Source: Qaidamihabitans albus
GTDB taxonomy: Bacteria > Actinomycetota > Actinomycetes > Mycobacteriales > Pseudonocardiaceae
Direction: 5' to 3'
Assembly: GCF_016464705.1 (NCBI RefSeq)
Contig: NZ_JAEHOB010000013.1
Location: forward strand, 1-64,000
Length of the DNA: 64,000 bases
Shown here one piece after another: positions 42,658 to 49,731 of this stretch. Both the position numbers and the translations under genes were made by a program. The stretch's first letter is position 1. The number at the start of each line of letters is the position of its first letter. The notes beneath the pieces were generated by a model. It was not told the origin of the DNA. It did no database searches and worked only from the letters and a program-made list of their open reading frames with translations.

Positions 42658-42846
42658 TCAGGCGGCCCGATCCGCCACCCAGCGCCGCACGGCGTCCGGG
42701 TCGTAGCGGAGGTGGCGGCCGATCTTGCGTACGGGCGGGCCTTCGCCACGCCATTTCCACTGGTAGAGCGTCTTGACCGGAATCCCGAGGTAGTCCGAGA
42801 CCTCCTCGACCGACCACAACCGACGCATATCCCGCACCTGGCCCAT
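42658..42846 (-). CDS. xis: excisionase / MerR-like HTH protein
   Basis: 62 aa, one winged helix of the HTH_17 type: WSVEEVSDYLGIPVKTLYQWKWRGEGPP, then RHLRYDPDAVRRWV. Such proteins bend att DNA and direct the integrase to excision. It precedes int by 37 bp, follows rep by 14 bp and has a strong GGGGGAG ribosome site. Confidence 0.85.
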   Translation of the reverse strand: MGQVRDMRRLWSVEEVSDYLGIPVKTLYQWKWRGEGPPVRKIGRHLRYDPDAVRRWVADRAA

Positions 42847-42860
42847 CGCTCCCCCTTCGT

Positions 42861-44480
42861 TCAGGCCGCCTGCCGAATTGCCGAAGTTTCCGGCCCGTTG
42901 CCCGGTGGTCCCTGTGCGGCGAGTAGTGCCCGGTCGTACTCGGCCCGCCAGGAGATGCGTTCCGCGATCGCCCGCATGAGCAGGTGCGTCCGGGGTGGGA
43001 CGTGCTGGTCGCCGGGCGCGACCTTGCGCCAGATCAGCCGGGAGGCGTCCTGCTCCGGTTTCTCGATGCCGACGGCGGCGAGCATGTCCCGCACAAACGC
43101 CTTGCGGTCCGCCTTGTGATCAGCCAGCGACTTCCCGGACCACTTCCGGGACACGAGCACCCGCCGCCCCGGTAGTCCCAATGTCGTGCGGCGATGGGCG
43201 CGGCCTTTGCAGTGCCCCGGGGTGGTCTTCGAGGTGACACCCAACGGCTGGATGCCGTAGAGCAGCCACACCGCGCACCGGGTCGAGCACGGCGTGATCG
43301 CCAACTCGGCGTGGAGGCGGTCGTGGTGCTCCCGCTGCCGATGACTGGCCGCTTCGATGACGTCGCCGGTGGCTTTGGTGAGGTACTTGGTCAGGTAGCC
43401 GATGTGCCGCCCGGCCTCTTCGGTGCCGCCGAGGATGCCCTTGGAGTGCACCTGCCGCCCGAAGGTCACCACGTGCGCGGGTTCCTCGACCTGCTCGACG
43501 GCGTCATGCCACTCAGTCAGCGGCTCCCGGGTGTCCGGGTCCACGAAACCCTTCGTGCGCGCGTCCCAGACGGGCAGCCGCTCGCCGTCGTAGACGAGCC
43601 GGTCATGGTGCGGCCACCACACCTGGTGATAGGTGGCTGCAGTGACCTGGCGGATGACCTCGTGCGGCACCGAGCCCCGGATCGCGGTGTGCAGGTGCGG
43701 GGCCGTCCGGCGCTGGGGTTCGACGGTGGCGAAGTACTGCACGTCCCAGCCGACGACGCGGCGCAGGTTCTGCCACCACCGATCCACCAGCGCCGAGAAG
43801 TGCACCGCATCCCGCGCCGCCCGCCGATAGTCATAGGCATCGGGATCGACCGGGGTGCCGTCGTCGCGGACCCGGCCGTAGGTGTCCAGGGTCAGGGTGA
43901 CGAACATCGACGGCCGGAACCTCCCCGCGTACTCCCGGCCCACCGTGGTCTTGGCGACCTTGCGACGGGGCAGGTTCGGGGCGTCCTGCCGCCGCCGGGT
44001 GGAGCGCTTGGCCGGCTTGTTCGTGGGCAGCTCCGGCGAGGGCAGCCGACCCCGCATCCCCAGCGCCCGCAGCTCCTCGTCCACGCCCCGGATCTCCTCC
44101 CGCAGCTCCTCCGCGTCACAGGGCCGCCCCTCGGTCTCGGCCTGGCGGTAGGAGCGGATGAGGTCCGCGCGGTACTCGCACAGTTGGGTCTGCTGCTCGC
44201 TCGGGGGTTCGGGGGTGAAGTCGGGTTCCTCGCTCAGGTGCCAGCCCTCGCGGCACTGCGCCATCCGCAGCGCCTTCGCCTTCTTCGCGCACGGGAGGCA
44301 GACGCTGTCGACGGTGGAGCCGCAGGGCACGGCGACGTAGCGGAGTTCACCGGTGTCCGGATCGCCGACCTCCATCGTGAACGGCCGCACGCACACGCCG
44401 TGTTTCTCGGCGGTGACCTGAACGACGTCATTCGCCATCGGGGTCCGCATCCGCTGTGCCCGCGTGGTCTTGTCGGTCAT
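42861..44480 (-). CDS. repSA: AICE replication initiator, RepSA-like (HUH)
   Basis: 539 aa. Rolling-circle initiator motifs: FVTLTLDTYG (motif I), PHLHTAIRG (HxH metal site, motif II) and YLTKYLTKATG (Tyr motif III). An N-terminal zinc-type Cys cluster (CVRPF...VCLPCAKKAKAL, ...C) is also visible. It nicks the element's origin after excision to drive replication. The start ATG at 44480 shares one base with the stop of the upstream small gene (TGATG), so translation is coupled. Length is within the range for AICE RepSA proteins. Confidence 0.9.
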   Translation of the reverse strand: MTDKTTRAQRMRTPMANDVVQVTAEKHGVCVRPFTMEVGDPDTGELRYVAVPCGSTVDSVCLPCAKKAKALRMAQCREGWHLSEEPDFTPEPPSEQQTQLCEYRADLIRSYRQAETEGRPCDAEELREEIRGVDEELRALGMRGRLPSPELPTNKPAKRSTRRRQDAPNLPRRKVAKTTVGREYAGRFRPSMFVTLTLDTYGRVRDDGTPVDPDAYDYRRAARDAVHFSALVDRWWQNLRRVVGWDVQYFATVEPQRRTAPHLHTAIRGSVPHEVIRQVTAATYHQVWWPHHDRLVYDGERLPVWDARTKGFVDPDTREPLTEWHDAVEQVEEPAHVVTFGRQVHSKGILGGTEEAGRHIGYLTKYLTKATGDVIEAASHRQREHHDRLHAELAITPCSTRCAVWLLYGIQPLGVTSKTTPGHCKGRAHRRTTLGLPGRRVLVSRKWSGKSLADHKADRKAFVRDMLAAVGIEKPEQDASRLIWRKVAPGDQHVPPRTHLLMRAIAERISWRAEYDRALLAAQGPPGNGPETSAIRQAA

Positions 44481-44875
44481 CAGGCCGCCACCCCCTTTGA
44501 CGCCGCCCAGCCGTGCAGCGCCGCCACCGCCACCTCCTGCTCCACGGCAATCGGCAGGTCCGGAAACGTCACCGCGTCGAACCGCACTGCGCCCCAGGCG
44601 TGCACCACCAGCCCGGAGGCCAGCCGACCCACCACCGTGAGCAGGACCCGCTTGCCGTCTGAGGTGCGGACGATCTCGGCCGTGGGGCCGTGGAGGGTGC
44701 GCGCCCACGCCACGAGTTCCCCGGCGAGTTCGGGGAGGTCGAGGCCCGCGAGCTGTACTTGGACGCAGCCCTTCCACACCGCCGCCGACACCCCCACCGG
44801 GGCCGGGAGCCGGTGCGCGATCAGGTGCGTCCGGATCGTGTCCAGGTAGACGATCAGCTCATCGCTGGTTCTCAC
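44480..44875 (-). CDS. unknown small AICE protein between tra and rep
   Basis: 131 aa, soluble, no recognised domain. The pattern LIAHRLPAPVGVSAAVWKGCVQVQLAGLDLPELAGELVAWARTLHG (quoted only to residue groups: VWKGCVQVQL and LVAWARTL) and a C-terminal LHGWAASKG suggest a compact alpha/beta protein. It overlaps tra by 4 bp and rep by 1 bp, so it is part of the transfer-replication operon. Confidence 0.65.
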   Translation of the reverse strand: MRTSDELIVYLDTIRTHLIAHRLPAPVGVSAAVWKGCVQVQLAGLDLPELAGELVAWARTLHGPTAEIVRTSDGKRVLLTVVGRLASGLVVHAWGAVRFDAVTFPDLPIAVEQEVAVAALHGWAASKGVAA

Positions 44876-46374
44876 GCCACCGCACCCCCATTCCGCTCGT
44901 CACGGCTTCGGTCCGGGAAGCTCAGGACTTCCGCGCGCTGGACGGGAACGCCGGTGACGTAGCCGACCAGGGTGTCGAGGTCGGTGTCGGTGACGTGGAA
45001 CGCGCGAGCCCGGAACGGCTCCCGGCGGCCCTCCTCCTTGGCCCACGCGACACCGGGGGTGTGTTCGTTGATCTCGTGCGCGGTGGCTCCGCGTTCGCGG
45101 ACGCCGTCGCCGAGGACCATGTCCACCTGCGCCTTCTCATCCAGCCGCATGGCGATGCGGGTGGAGAACAGGTGCCGGAAAGCGACGACCTCCTTGCGCG
45201 GGTCCTGCACCAACCCGAGCACGCACACCCCAGGTGCCCGGCCCTGGCTGGTGATCGCCTGCACCGCCCTCGCCGCGCGCTCCCGAAGCTGCTTGTCGGT
45301 CTGGTAGGCGATCACGTCGGCCAGCTCATCGATCACCAGCAGCAGGAACGGATCACCCGTGCCCGGATGCCATGCACGCAACCGCCCCCGGTAACTGGTG
45401 GCCCGCTCCTTGACGGTCTCGGCGATCTCTTCCAGCAGCGCGACGGCATCGGGGCCGTTGTCGAACACCACCCGGTGAAACACCTCCGGGGCCTGCCCGA
45501 GCTCCATCCCGCCCTTCGGATCAATCCCACAGAGCTGGACCCGGCCGGTGCGGATCAGCGGTGCCAGCGCCCAGATCACCGACCACAGCAGCGAGCCCTT
45601 CCCCGCACCCGACACACCGACGGTCAGCAGGTGGGTGCCCAGCAGCCGCAGCCGCCACGGCTTCCCGGTCTCCGTGCGGCCCACGGTGATCCGCCTGAGG
45701 TCCACGGACTCGGCGTCCTCGGTCAACGCAGGCACGCTGATCGCGCCGACGAGCGGGTCCCGGTGCACCAGATCCAGTTCCAGGCGGCCCGGTTTGCGGA
45801 CCCGCACGCGGCAGGACTGCGCCTTGAACGAGTGGGCGAGGCCGGAGGCATGCAGCTCCCACTGCTCCGGGGCCTGGCCCTTCACCATCCGCACCCGGAC
45901 CCGGTCACGCCAGCCCTCCGAGCGCACCCGGCCCAGCTTCGGCCGGTACTCCTTACCCCGCGAGGTCTTCGTCAGGTCTGACAGCCGCATCACCGTGCGC
46001 CACTGACACGCATAGACAGAGAACCGCCGGTACTCCGTGCGCGCCTGCGGCACGACGAAGCGGCGGAACGTGTCGCGGTGCAGCCACCACCACAACCCCA
46101 GCGCCACGGCCACGCCGAGCGCGGTGAACGCTAACGGCCACGGACCGAACGCGCCGTAGCACCAGCCGACCAGCGCCGCCACGGCCAGCGTCAGCGGATA
46201 CCGCGACAGGATGCGGCCGAGCTGCACCAGCAGCCAGCACACCACGAACACCAGCAAGAACGGGGACAGGATCGCCTTGACCCAGCCCGGCAGCAGCGTC
46301 CACCACGGCAGCCGGGGGCGGGCGACTTCCAGTGGGGCCGGATCAATCCAGCCCGAACGGTAGGCACGGCTCAT
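44872..46374 (-). CDS. traSA: FtsK/SpoIIIE-type conjugative DNA translocase (TraSA)
   Basis: 500 aa. Two or three N-terminal helices (about 33-95) anchor it in the membrane. The motor shows Walker A VSGAGKGS and Walker B LLLVIDELAD, plus an SQGRAPGV motif. Proteins of this class form hexamers that pump double-stranded DNA between mycelial cells; no relaxase or T4SS is needed. It sits between the small zinc-ribbon gene (4-bp overlap) and the 131-aa gene (4-bp overlap). Confidence 0.9.
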   Translation of the reverse strand: MSRAYRSGWIDPAPLEVARPRLPWWTLLPGWVKAILSPFLLVFVVCWLLVQLGRILSRYPLTLAVAALVGWCYGAFGPWPLAFTALGVAVALGLWWWLHRDTFRRFVVPQARTEYRRFSVYACQWRTVMRLSDLTKTSRGKEYRPKLGRVRSEGWRDRVRVRMVKGQAPEQWELHASGLAHSFKAQSCRVRVRKPGRLELDLVHRDPLVGAISVPALTEDAESVDLRRITVGRTETGKPWRLRLLGTHLLTVGVSGAGKGSLLWSVIWALAPLIRTGRVQLCGIDPKGGMELGQAPEVFHRVVFDNGPDAVALLEEIAETVKERATSYRGRLRAWHPGTGDPFLLLVIDELADVIAYQTDKQLRERAARAVQAITSQGRAPGVCVLGLVQDPRKEVVAFRHLFSTRIAMRLDEKAQVDMVLGDGVRERGATAHEINEHTPGVAWAKEEGRREPFRARAFHVTDTDLDTLVGYVTGVPVQRAEVLSFPDRSRDERNGGAVA

Positions 46375-46502
46375 CGGGCTTCACCCCGCACCCGCTCCCG
46401 CGCAACCGTCGGGACGTCCAGGGGCAGGCGACCGGCGCAAGCCGCGCACTCGCGATCCCCGGGCGCCAGCCGGGCGAAACGTTGACAGGTGCCACAGCGC
46501 AT
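46371..46502 (-). CDS. small zinc-ribbon protein
   Basis: 43 aa: RCGTCQRF...RECAACAGR gives two CxxC knuckles, a zinc ribbon. The ATG at 46502 is internal to a longer possible frame up to 46553 but starts exactly at the ribbon. ATGA overlap with traSA implies coupled translation. Many AICEs carry such mini-proteins upstream of tra; function unknown. Confidence 0.6.
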   Translation of the reverse strand: MRCGTCQRFARLAPGDRECAACAGRLPLDVPTVARERVRGEAR

Positions 46503-46537
46503 CCGGGTGACCCCGGTTGACACCGAAGGCTTCTCGT

Positions 46538-46559
46538 TGTCTATCGTTACCAATGTCTA
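46538..46559. promoter_or_regulatory. TGTCTA direct repeats upstream of the tra-rep operon
   Basis: TGTCTA occurs at 46538-46543 and 46554-46559, 16 bp apart, in the short AT-richer gap just upstream of the operon. Repeated hexamers at this position fit an operator for the element's repressor. Confidence 0.4.
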
Positions 46560-46577
46560 CTCCGTCTGGTGTGGACA

Positions 46578-46623
46578 GCGCAGAAGCGGCAAAAGGTTGG
46601 TAGCCAAGGAACCGCTTCTGCGC
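46578..46623. other. 12-bp inverted repeat, candidate element origin or cis locus
   Basis: Perfect arms GCGCAGAAGCGG (46578-46589) and CCGCTTCTGCGC (46612-46623) enclose a 22-base loop. It lies in the largest gap of the transfer half (46560-46722), without flanking T-run, so a terminator is unlikely. It could be the double-strand origin nicked by the HUH initiator, a single-strand origin or the clt-type transfer locus. Confidence 0.5.
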
Positions 46624-46722
46624 CTTACGAACACAGATCACCGCAACAGGACGTGCTTCATCGCCGCACGACCCAGCTTGCGTTTTCTCTACAGTGGATT
46701 GTTGTTTTTCGGGCGTGTAGGG

Positions 46723-46962
46723 CTATTTCCGTTGGGTCAGTGCTTCGGCTTTGCGTCGCTCCCGACCGGCCCAGTACAGCGCCTCGTGGTGGTGGCCCCG
46801 GTCGATTTCCGCGATCTCGGCGTACACCCGCGAACTGCGCTGGTAGTACTCCCGCCACGCCGCCACCGGATCGGCCTCGCCAGGTCGCAGCGCGGTCAGT
46901 GCCTCGTGGGCCTGCATCAACGTGCGGGCTTGCCGGGCGAGCCGCCACCTGTCCTCATTCAC
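46723..46962 (-). CDS. AMED_5909-family small protein
   Basis: 79 aa, helical and charged: WRLARQARTLMQAHEALTALRPGEADPVAAWREYYQRSSRVYAEIAEID (in parts: LMQAHEAL, AAWREYYQRSSRVY, AEIAEIDRGHHHEAL). It fits the small family named from Amycolatopsis AMED_5909, usually found on integrative elements. Function unknown. Read in the same direction as the next two genes. Confidence 0.65.
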   Translation of the reverse strand: MNEDRWRLARQARTLMQAHEALTALRPGEADPVAAWREYYQRSSRVYAEIAEIDRGHHHEALYWAGRERRKAEALTQRK

Positions 46963-46995
46963 CGTGTCACCTCCTTTCGTGTGTGTGAGGGGTTG

Positions 46996-47316
46996 TCATC
47001 CGCGTCGCCGGATGCCTGCCCGGTCGGGCGGCCGAACCGAGGAGACACCGCAGTTGCGGGCAGCCGAGCGGGCCTGCCAGTCGCGGGCCTGTTCCTCGAA
47101 GGCTTGGGCGGCCGATTCCAGACCGGCCAGCATCCACCACGGCAGGTCGCGGTTACCGGCGATGCTGCGCCAGGCGGCCGCGACGGCCCAGGAGGCCGAA
47201 GCCATGTCCTGAGCCGTCGCCGCGTCCACCTCCCTCGTGCGGGCAACCAGGTCCGAGGTCGCGCCGTAGTGGCGGTAAGCCTCTTCCCACGCCCGGACCT
47301 GCTTTTTGGTCACCAT
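46996..47316 (-). CDS. unknown small AICE protein, AMED_5909-like
   Basis: 106 aa. Opening MVTKKQVRAWEEAYRHYG and the central AQDMASASWAVAAAWRSIAGN are helical; the C-terminal 20 residues are basic. Its helical layout with an AWR motif resembles the 79-aa neighbour, so they may be diverged relatives. The ATG at 47316 is the first plausible start. Confidence 0.55.
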   Translation of the reverse strand: MVTKKQVRAWEEAYRHYGATSDLVARTREVDAATAQDMASASWAVAAAWRSIAGNRDLPWWMLAGLESAAQAFEEQARDWQARSAARNCGVSSVRPPDRAGIRRRG

Positions 47317-47341
47317 CGCTACATCTCCACGCGCCGAGCCG

Positions 47342-47818
47342 TCATGCGGCCTTGGCCGTGGACTCGGCCGGAGCCGCCGCACCGGACGACTTGCCGGACT
47401 GGCCCGAACGCCCACCGCTGGACGCCGGTGTCTTGAACCCGGTCGCGCGGAAGACGTAGGACTGGTACTTGAACTCGCCGTTCCCGGCCACCCTCGGCTC
47501 GGCCGTCAGGCCCTCCAGCTCGATCGGCCGCATCCCCGGCAGCGCCTCCGTCGTGGTGGGCACCGGCTGCACATCGGCCAACAGCGTTACCTCATACGAG
47601 GCGCGCTTGGCGTTGGTCTGGCTCGGGTCGGTGACCGCCACCTTCCACTGCCGCTTGCCGGTGGTCTCATCCACCCGCTGCCGCGCGGGCTTGCCCATCG
47701 CCTTGTCCTCGCGCGACTGATACTCCGTGTCAGGCGACACCTCGCCGACCATCACCAGGCCCTGCGGGAACGCGTCATCGAACTCGATCGGGAATCGGTA
47801 CCCCTTGGGGATCGCCAT
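47342..47818 (-). CDS. SCO3933-family regulatory protein
   Basis: 158 aa. Conserved block MAIPKGYRFPIEFDDAFPQG at the start and a central beta-rich domain (KVAVTDPSQTNAKRASYEV), then a Gly/Ser/Ala tail. This family occurs on actinobacterial integrative elements with tra and rep genes and is annotated as regulatory; mode of action unknown. The ATG at 47818 is preceded by AGGAAAGG. It is divergent from the DUF5919 gene. Confidence 0.75.
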   Translation of the reverse strand: MAIPKGYRFPIEFDDAFPQGLVMVGEVSPDTEYQSREDKAMGKPARQRVDETTGKRQWKVAVTDPSQTNAKRASYEVTLLADVQPVPTTTEALPGMRPIELEGLTAEPRVAGNGEFKYQSYVFRATGFKTPASSGGRSGQSGKSSGAAAPAESTAKAA

Positions 47819-47953
47819 CGCGTCGTAACCCTTTCCTATAGTTTCCGTTTCGTGGGTCCGCCCTCTGTCGGCGGCACACCCCCACTGTCGGCCGGATGGC
47901 GGTCCCGTCACGACACCGTGCGTGTCGCATCTAAAACTTCCCGCACTCATCGA

Positions 47954-47985
47954 GTCTCGTCTGTGTCTCGTCTCGGTGGTAGGGT
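47954..47985 (+). promoter_or_regulatory. promoter/operator of the DUF5919-IMPase operon
   Basis: Two direct copies of GTCTCGTCT start at 47954 and 47965, 11 bp apart, covering the -35 area of a TAGGGT -10 hexamer at 47980-47985. The phased repeats look like an operator on one face of the helix. A GTCGCGCGAC palindrome follows at 47986-47995. Confidence 0.45.
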
Positions 47986-48022
47986 CGTCGCGCGACCGAC
48001 CACAACCGGGGGAGACACAGCG

Positions 48023-48904
48023 ATGGCGGACAAGCCGATCGTGCTGAAGGTGCTGCTACGGCAGCGGCACCTGCAAGGGCACCGCGCGTTCTGCAAGGAA
48101 TACGACAAACTGGCCAAACAAATGGACAGCGAGCTGGTCGGGAGCTGGCCGAGCAAGGCGCAGTTCTACCGCTGGCTCGCCCGTGACCTACAAGGTCTGC
48201 CCTACGCCCATCACTGCCGCATCCTGGAAGCGATGTTCCCCGGCTGGACCGCCGATCAGCTCTTTCAGGAACACACGGGCGGTATCGAGTTCGTCCCCGA
48301 GCCACCCACCAAGGACACCACCCCGGCCGCCGCGAAACCCGCGCTACCCAGCCCGCAGGGCATGGCCGACGTGACCGCCGTGTTCCCCAGCCGGCCCGCC
48401 TTCTCCCACGAGATCCCGCCACACAAGCTGTTCGACCACGCCGAGAAAATCAGCATGGTCGGCCTCTCGCTCAACCTGCTGTGCCAGAGCTACCCCGACA
48501 AGGCCCTACTCGACCTGCTGGAAACCGGCACCGTGGTCGAATGCCTGTTCCTCGACCCGAACGGCCGCTACATCAAGGAGCGCGAGCAGGAGGAGTCCCA
48601 CCCCGAGGGGGTCCTCTCCACCCTCACCACGCTGAACATCCAGACGTTGCAGCGGTTGCAGGGCAAGCTCTCACCCGAGGCGCGCGAGAACCTGCGCATC
48701 CGGGTCTACGACGAGCCGGTCCGGTTCAACATCACCGTCATCGACGACACCACCTGCGTCATCCAGCCCTACCTGCCCGACGCGCGCGGGGTCGAGTCCC
48801 CCACCCTCGTGGCCGAGAAGCAGCCCGGCGCACCCGGCCTGTACGACACCTTCGCCCAGGTCCTGGAATCCATGTGGGCACGCAGCAAGGAGATCACCAC
48901 GTGA
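48023..48904 (+). CDS. DUF5919 domain regulator with N-terminal HTH
   Basis: 293 aa. N-terminal 70 residues form a helix-turn-helix-like unit (AFCKEYDKLAKQMD, SKAQFYRWLARDLQGLPYAHHCRILEAMFPGW) resembling the DNA-binding part of actinobacterial regulators. The C-terminal DUF5919 domain (about 120-290) has ISMVGLSLNLL and LFLDPNGRYIKERE, a phospholipase-D/TIR-like recognisable shape in this family. It is coupled to the IMPase gene (GTGA overlap), a recurring pair on Streptomyces and Amycolatopsis elements. ATG at 48023, ribosome site GGGGGAG. Confidence 0.75.
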   Translation: MADKPIVLKVLLRQRHLQGHRAFCKEYDKLAKQMDSELVGSWPSKAQFYRWLARDLQGLPYAHHCRILEAMFPGWTADQLFQEHTGGIEFVPEPPTKDTTPAAAKPALPSPQGMADVTAVFPSRPAFSHEIPPHKLFDHAEKISMVGLSLNLLCQSYPDKALLDLLETGTVVECLFLDPNGRYIKEREQEESHPEGVLSTLTTLNIQTLQRLQGKLSPEARENLRIRVYDEPVRFNITVIDDTTCVIQPYLPDARGVESPTLVAEKQPGAPGLYDTFAQVLESMWARSKEITT

Positions 48905-49731
48905 AAGACCTGGACACCCTCCTCGCCACCGCCCAGGACGCCGCCGCCATCGGCGCCAAACTCATGACCACCCAAGCCCCCGGCACCGTCCAGGCCAAAG
49001 GCGACCGCGACTACGTCACCGAACTCGACGTGCGCATCCAGCACCAGATCCGCGACCACCTCGCCCGCGCCACCCCCGATATCGACTTCCTCGGCGAAGA
49101 AGAAGGCGGTGGCACCATCGATGAAAGCACCGACTACGTATGGGCGCTCGACCCCATCGACGGCACCTCCAACTTCGCCCACGGCATCCCCCTCTGCGCC
49201 ACCTCACTCGCCCTCGTGCACCGCGGAGAGCCGGTCGTCGGCGTCATCATCGCCCCATTCCTCGACCTGCACTACCACGCCGTCAAAGGCGGCGGCGCCT
49301 ACTGCAATGGCGAGCGCATCCACGCCAGCGAAACGACCGACCTCAGCCGCGCTATCGTGTCCATCGGTGACTACGCCACCGGCCCCGCGGCGGCCGAAAA
49401 GAACGAACGCCGCTTCGCTGTCACCCGCGCCCTGGCCGAGAACGTCGAGCGCGTCCGCATGTTCGGCGCCGCCTCCCTCGACCTAGCCTGGGTCGCCCAC
49501 GGCCGCACCGACGCCTGCGTCATCCTCAGCAACAAACCCTGGGACATGGCAGCCGGAGTACTAACCGCCCAAGAATCTGCAGCACTCGTAACTGATGCCC
49601 ATGGCCAACCCTATGAACTCACGTCTCGCGAGACAATTGGCACCAATTACGCGTTAACGAGTCAGCTCAAAGACGTTTGCGGAGCACCGATCTACGAGAA
49701 CCTGAATCCAAATAGTCCGCCGTCTTCGTAA
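48901..49731 (+). CDS. inositol-monophosphatase-family phosphatase
   Basis: 276 aa. Metal-site motifs FLGEEEGG, DPIDGTSNF and the late PWDMAAG identify the Mg2+-dependent, lithium-sensitive IMPase superfamily. Substrate unknown; on a mobile element it may act on a nucleotide signal rather than inositol phosphate. GTG start coupled to the DUF5919 gene. From about 49560 the base composition falls sharply and codon use changes, so the last 55 or so residues may derive from the adjoining cargo insertion. The 3' end overlaps the convergent ATPase gene by 40 bp. Confidence 0.85.
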   Translation: MKDLDTLLATAQDAAAIGAKLMTTQAPGTVQAKGDRDYVTELDVRIQHQIRDHLARATPDIDFLGEEEGGGTIDESTDYVWALDPIDGTSNFAHGIPLCATSLALVHRGEPVVGVIIAPFLDLHYHAVKGGGAYCNGERIHASETTDLSRAIVSIGDYATGPAAAEKNERRFAVTRALAENVERVRMFGAASLDLAWVAHGRTDACVILSNKPWDMAAGVLTAQESAALVTDAHGQPYELTSRETIGTNYALTSQLKDVCGAPIYENLNPNSPPSS

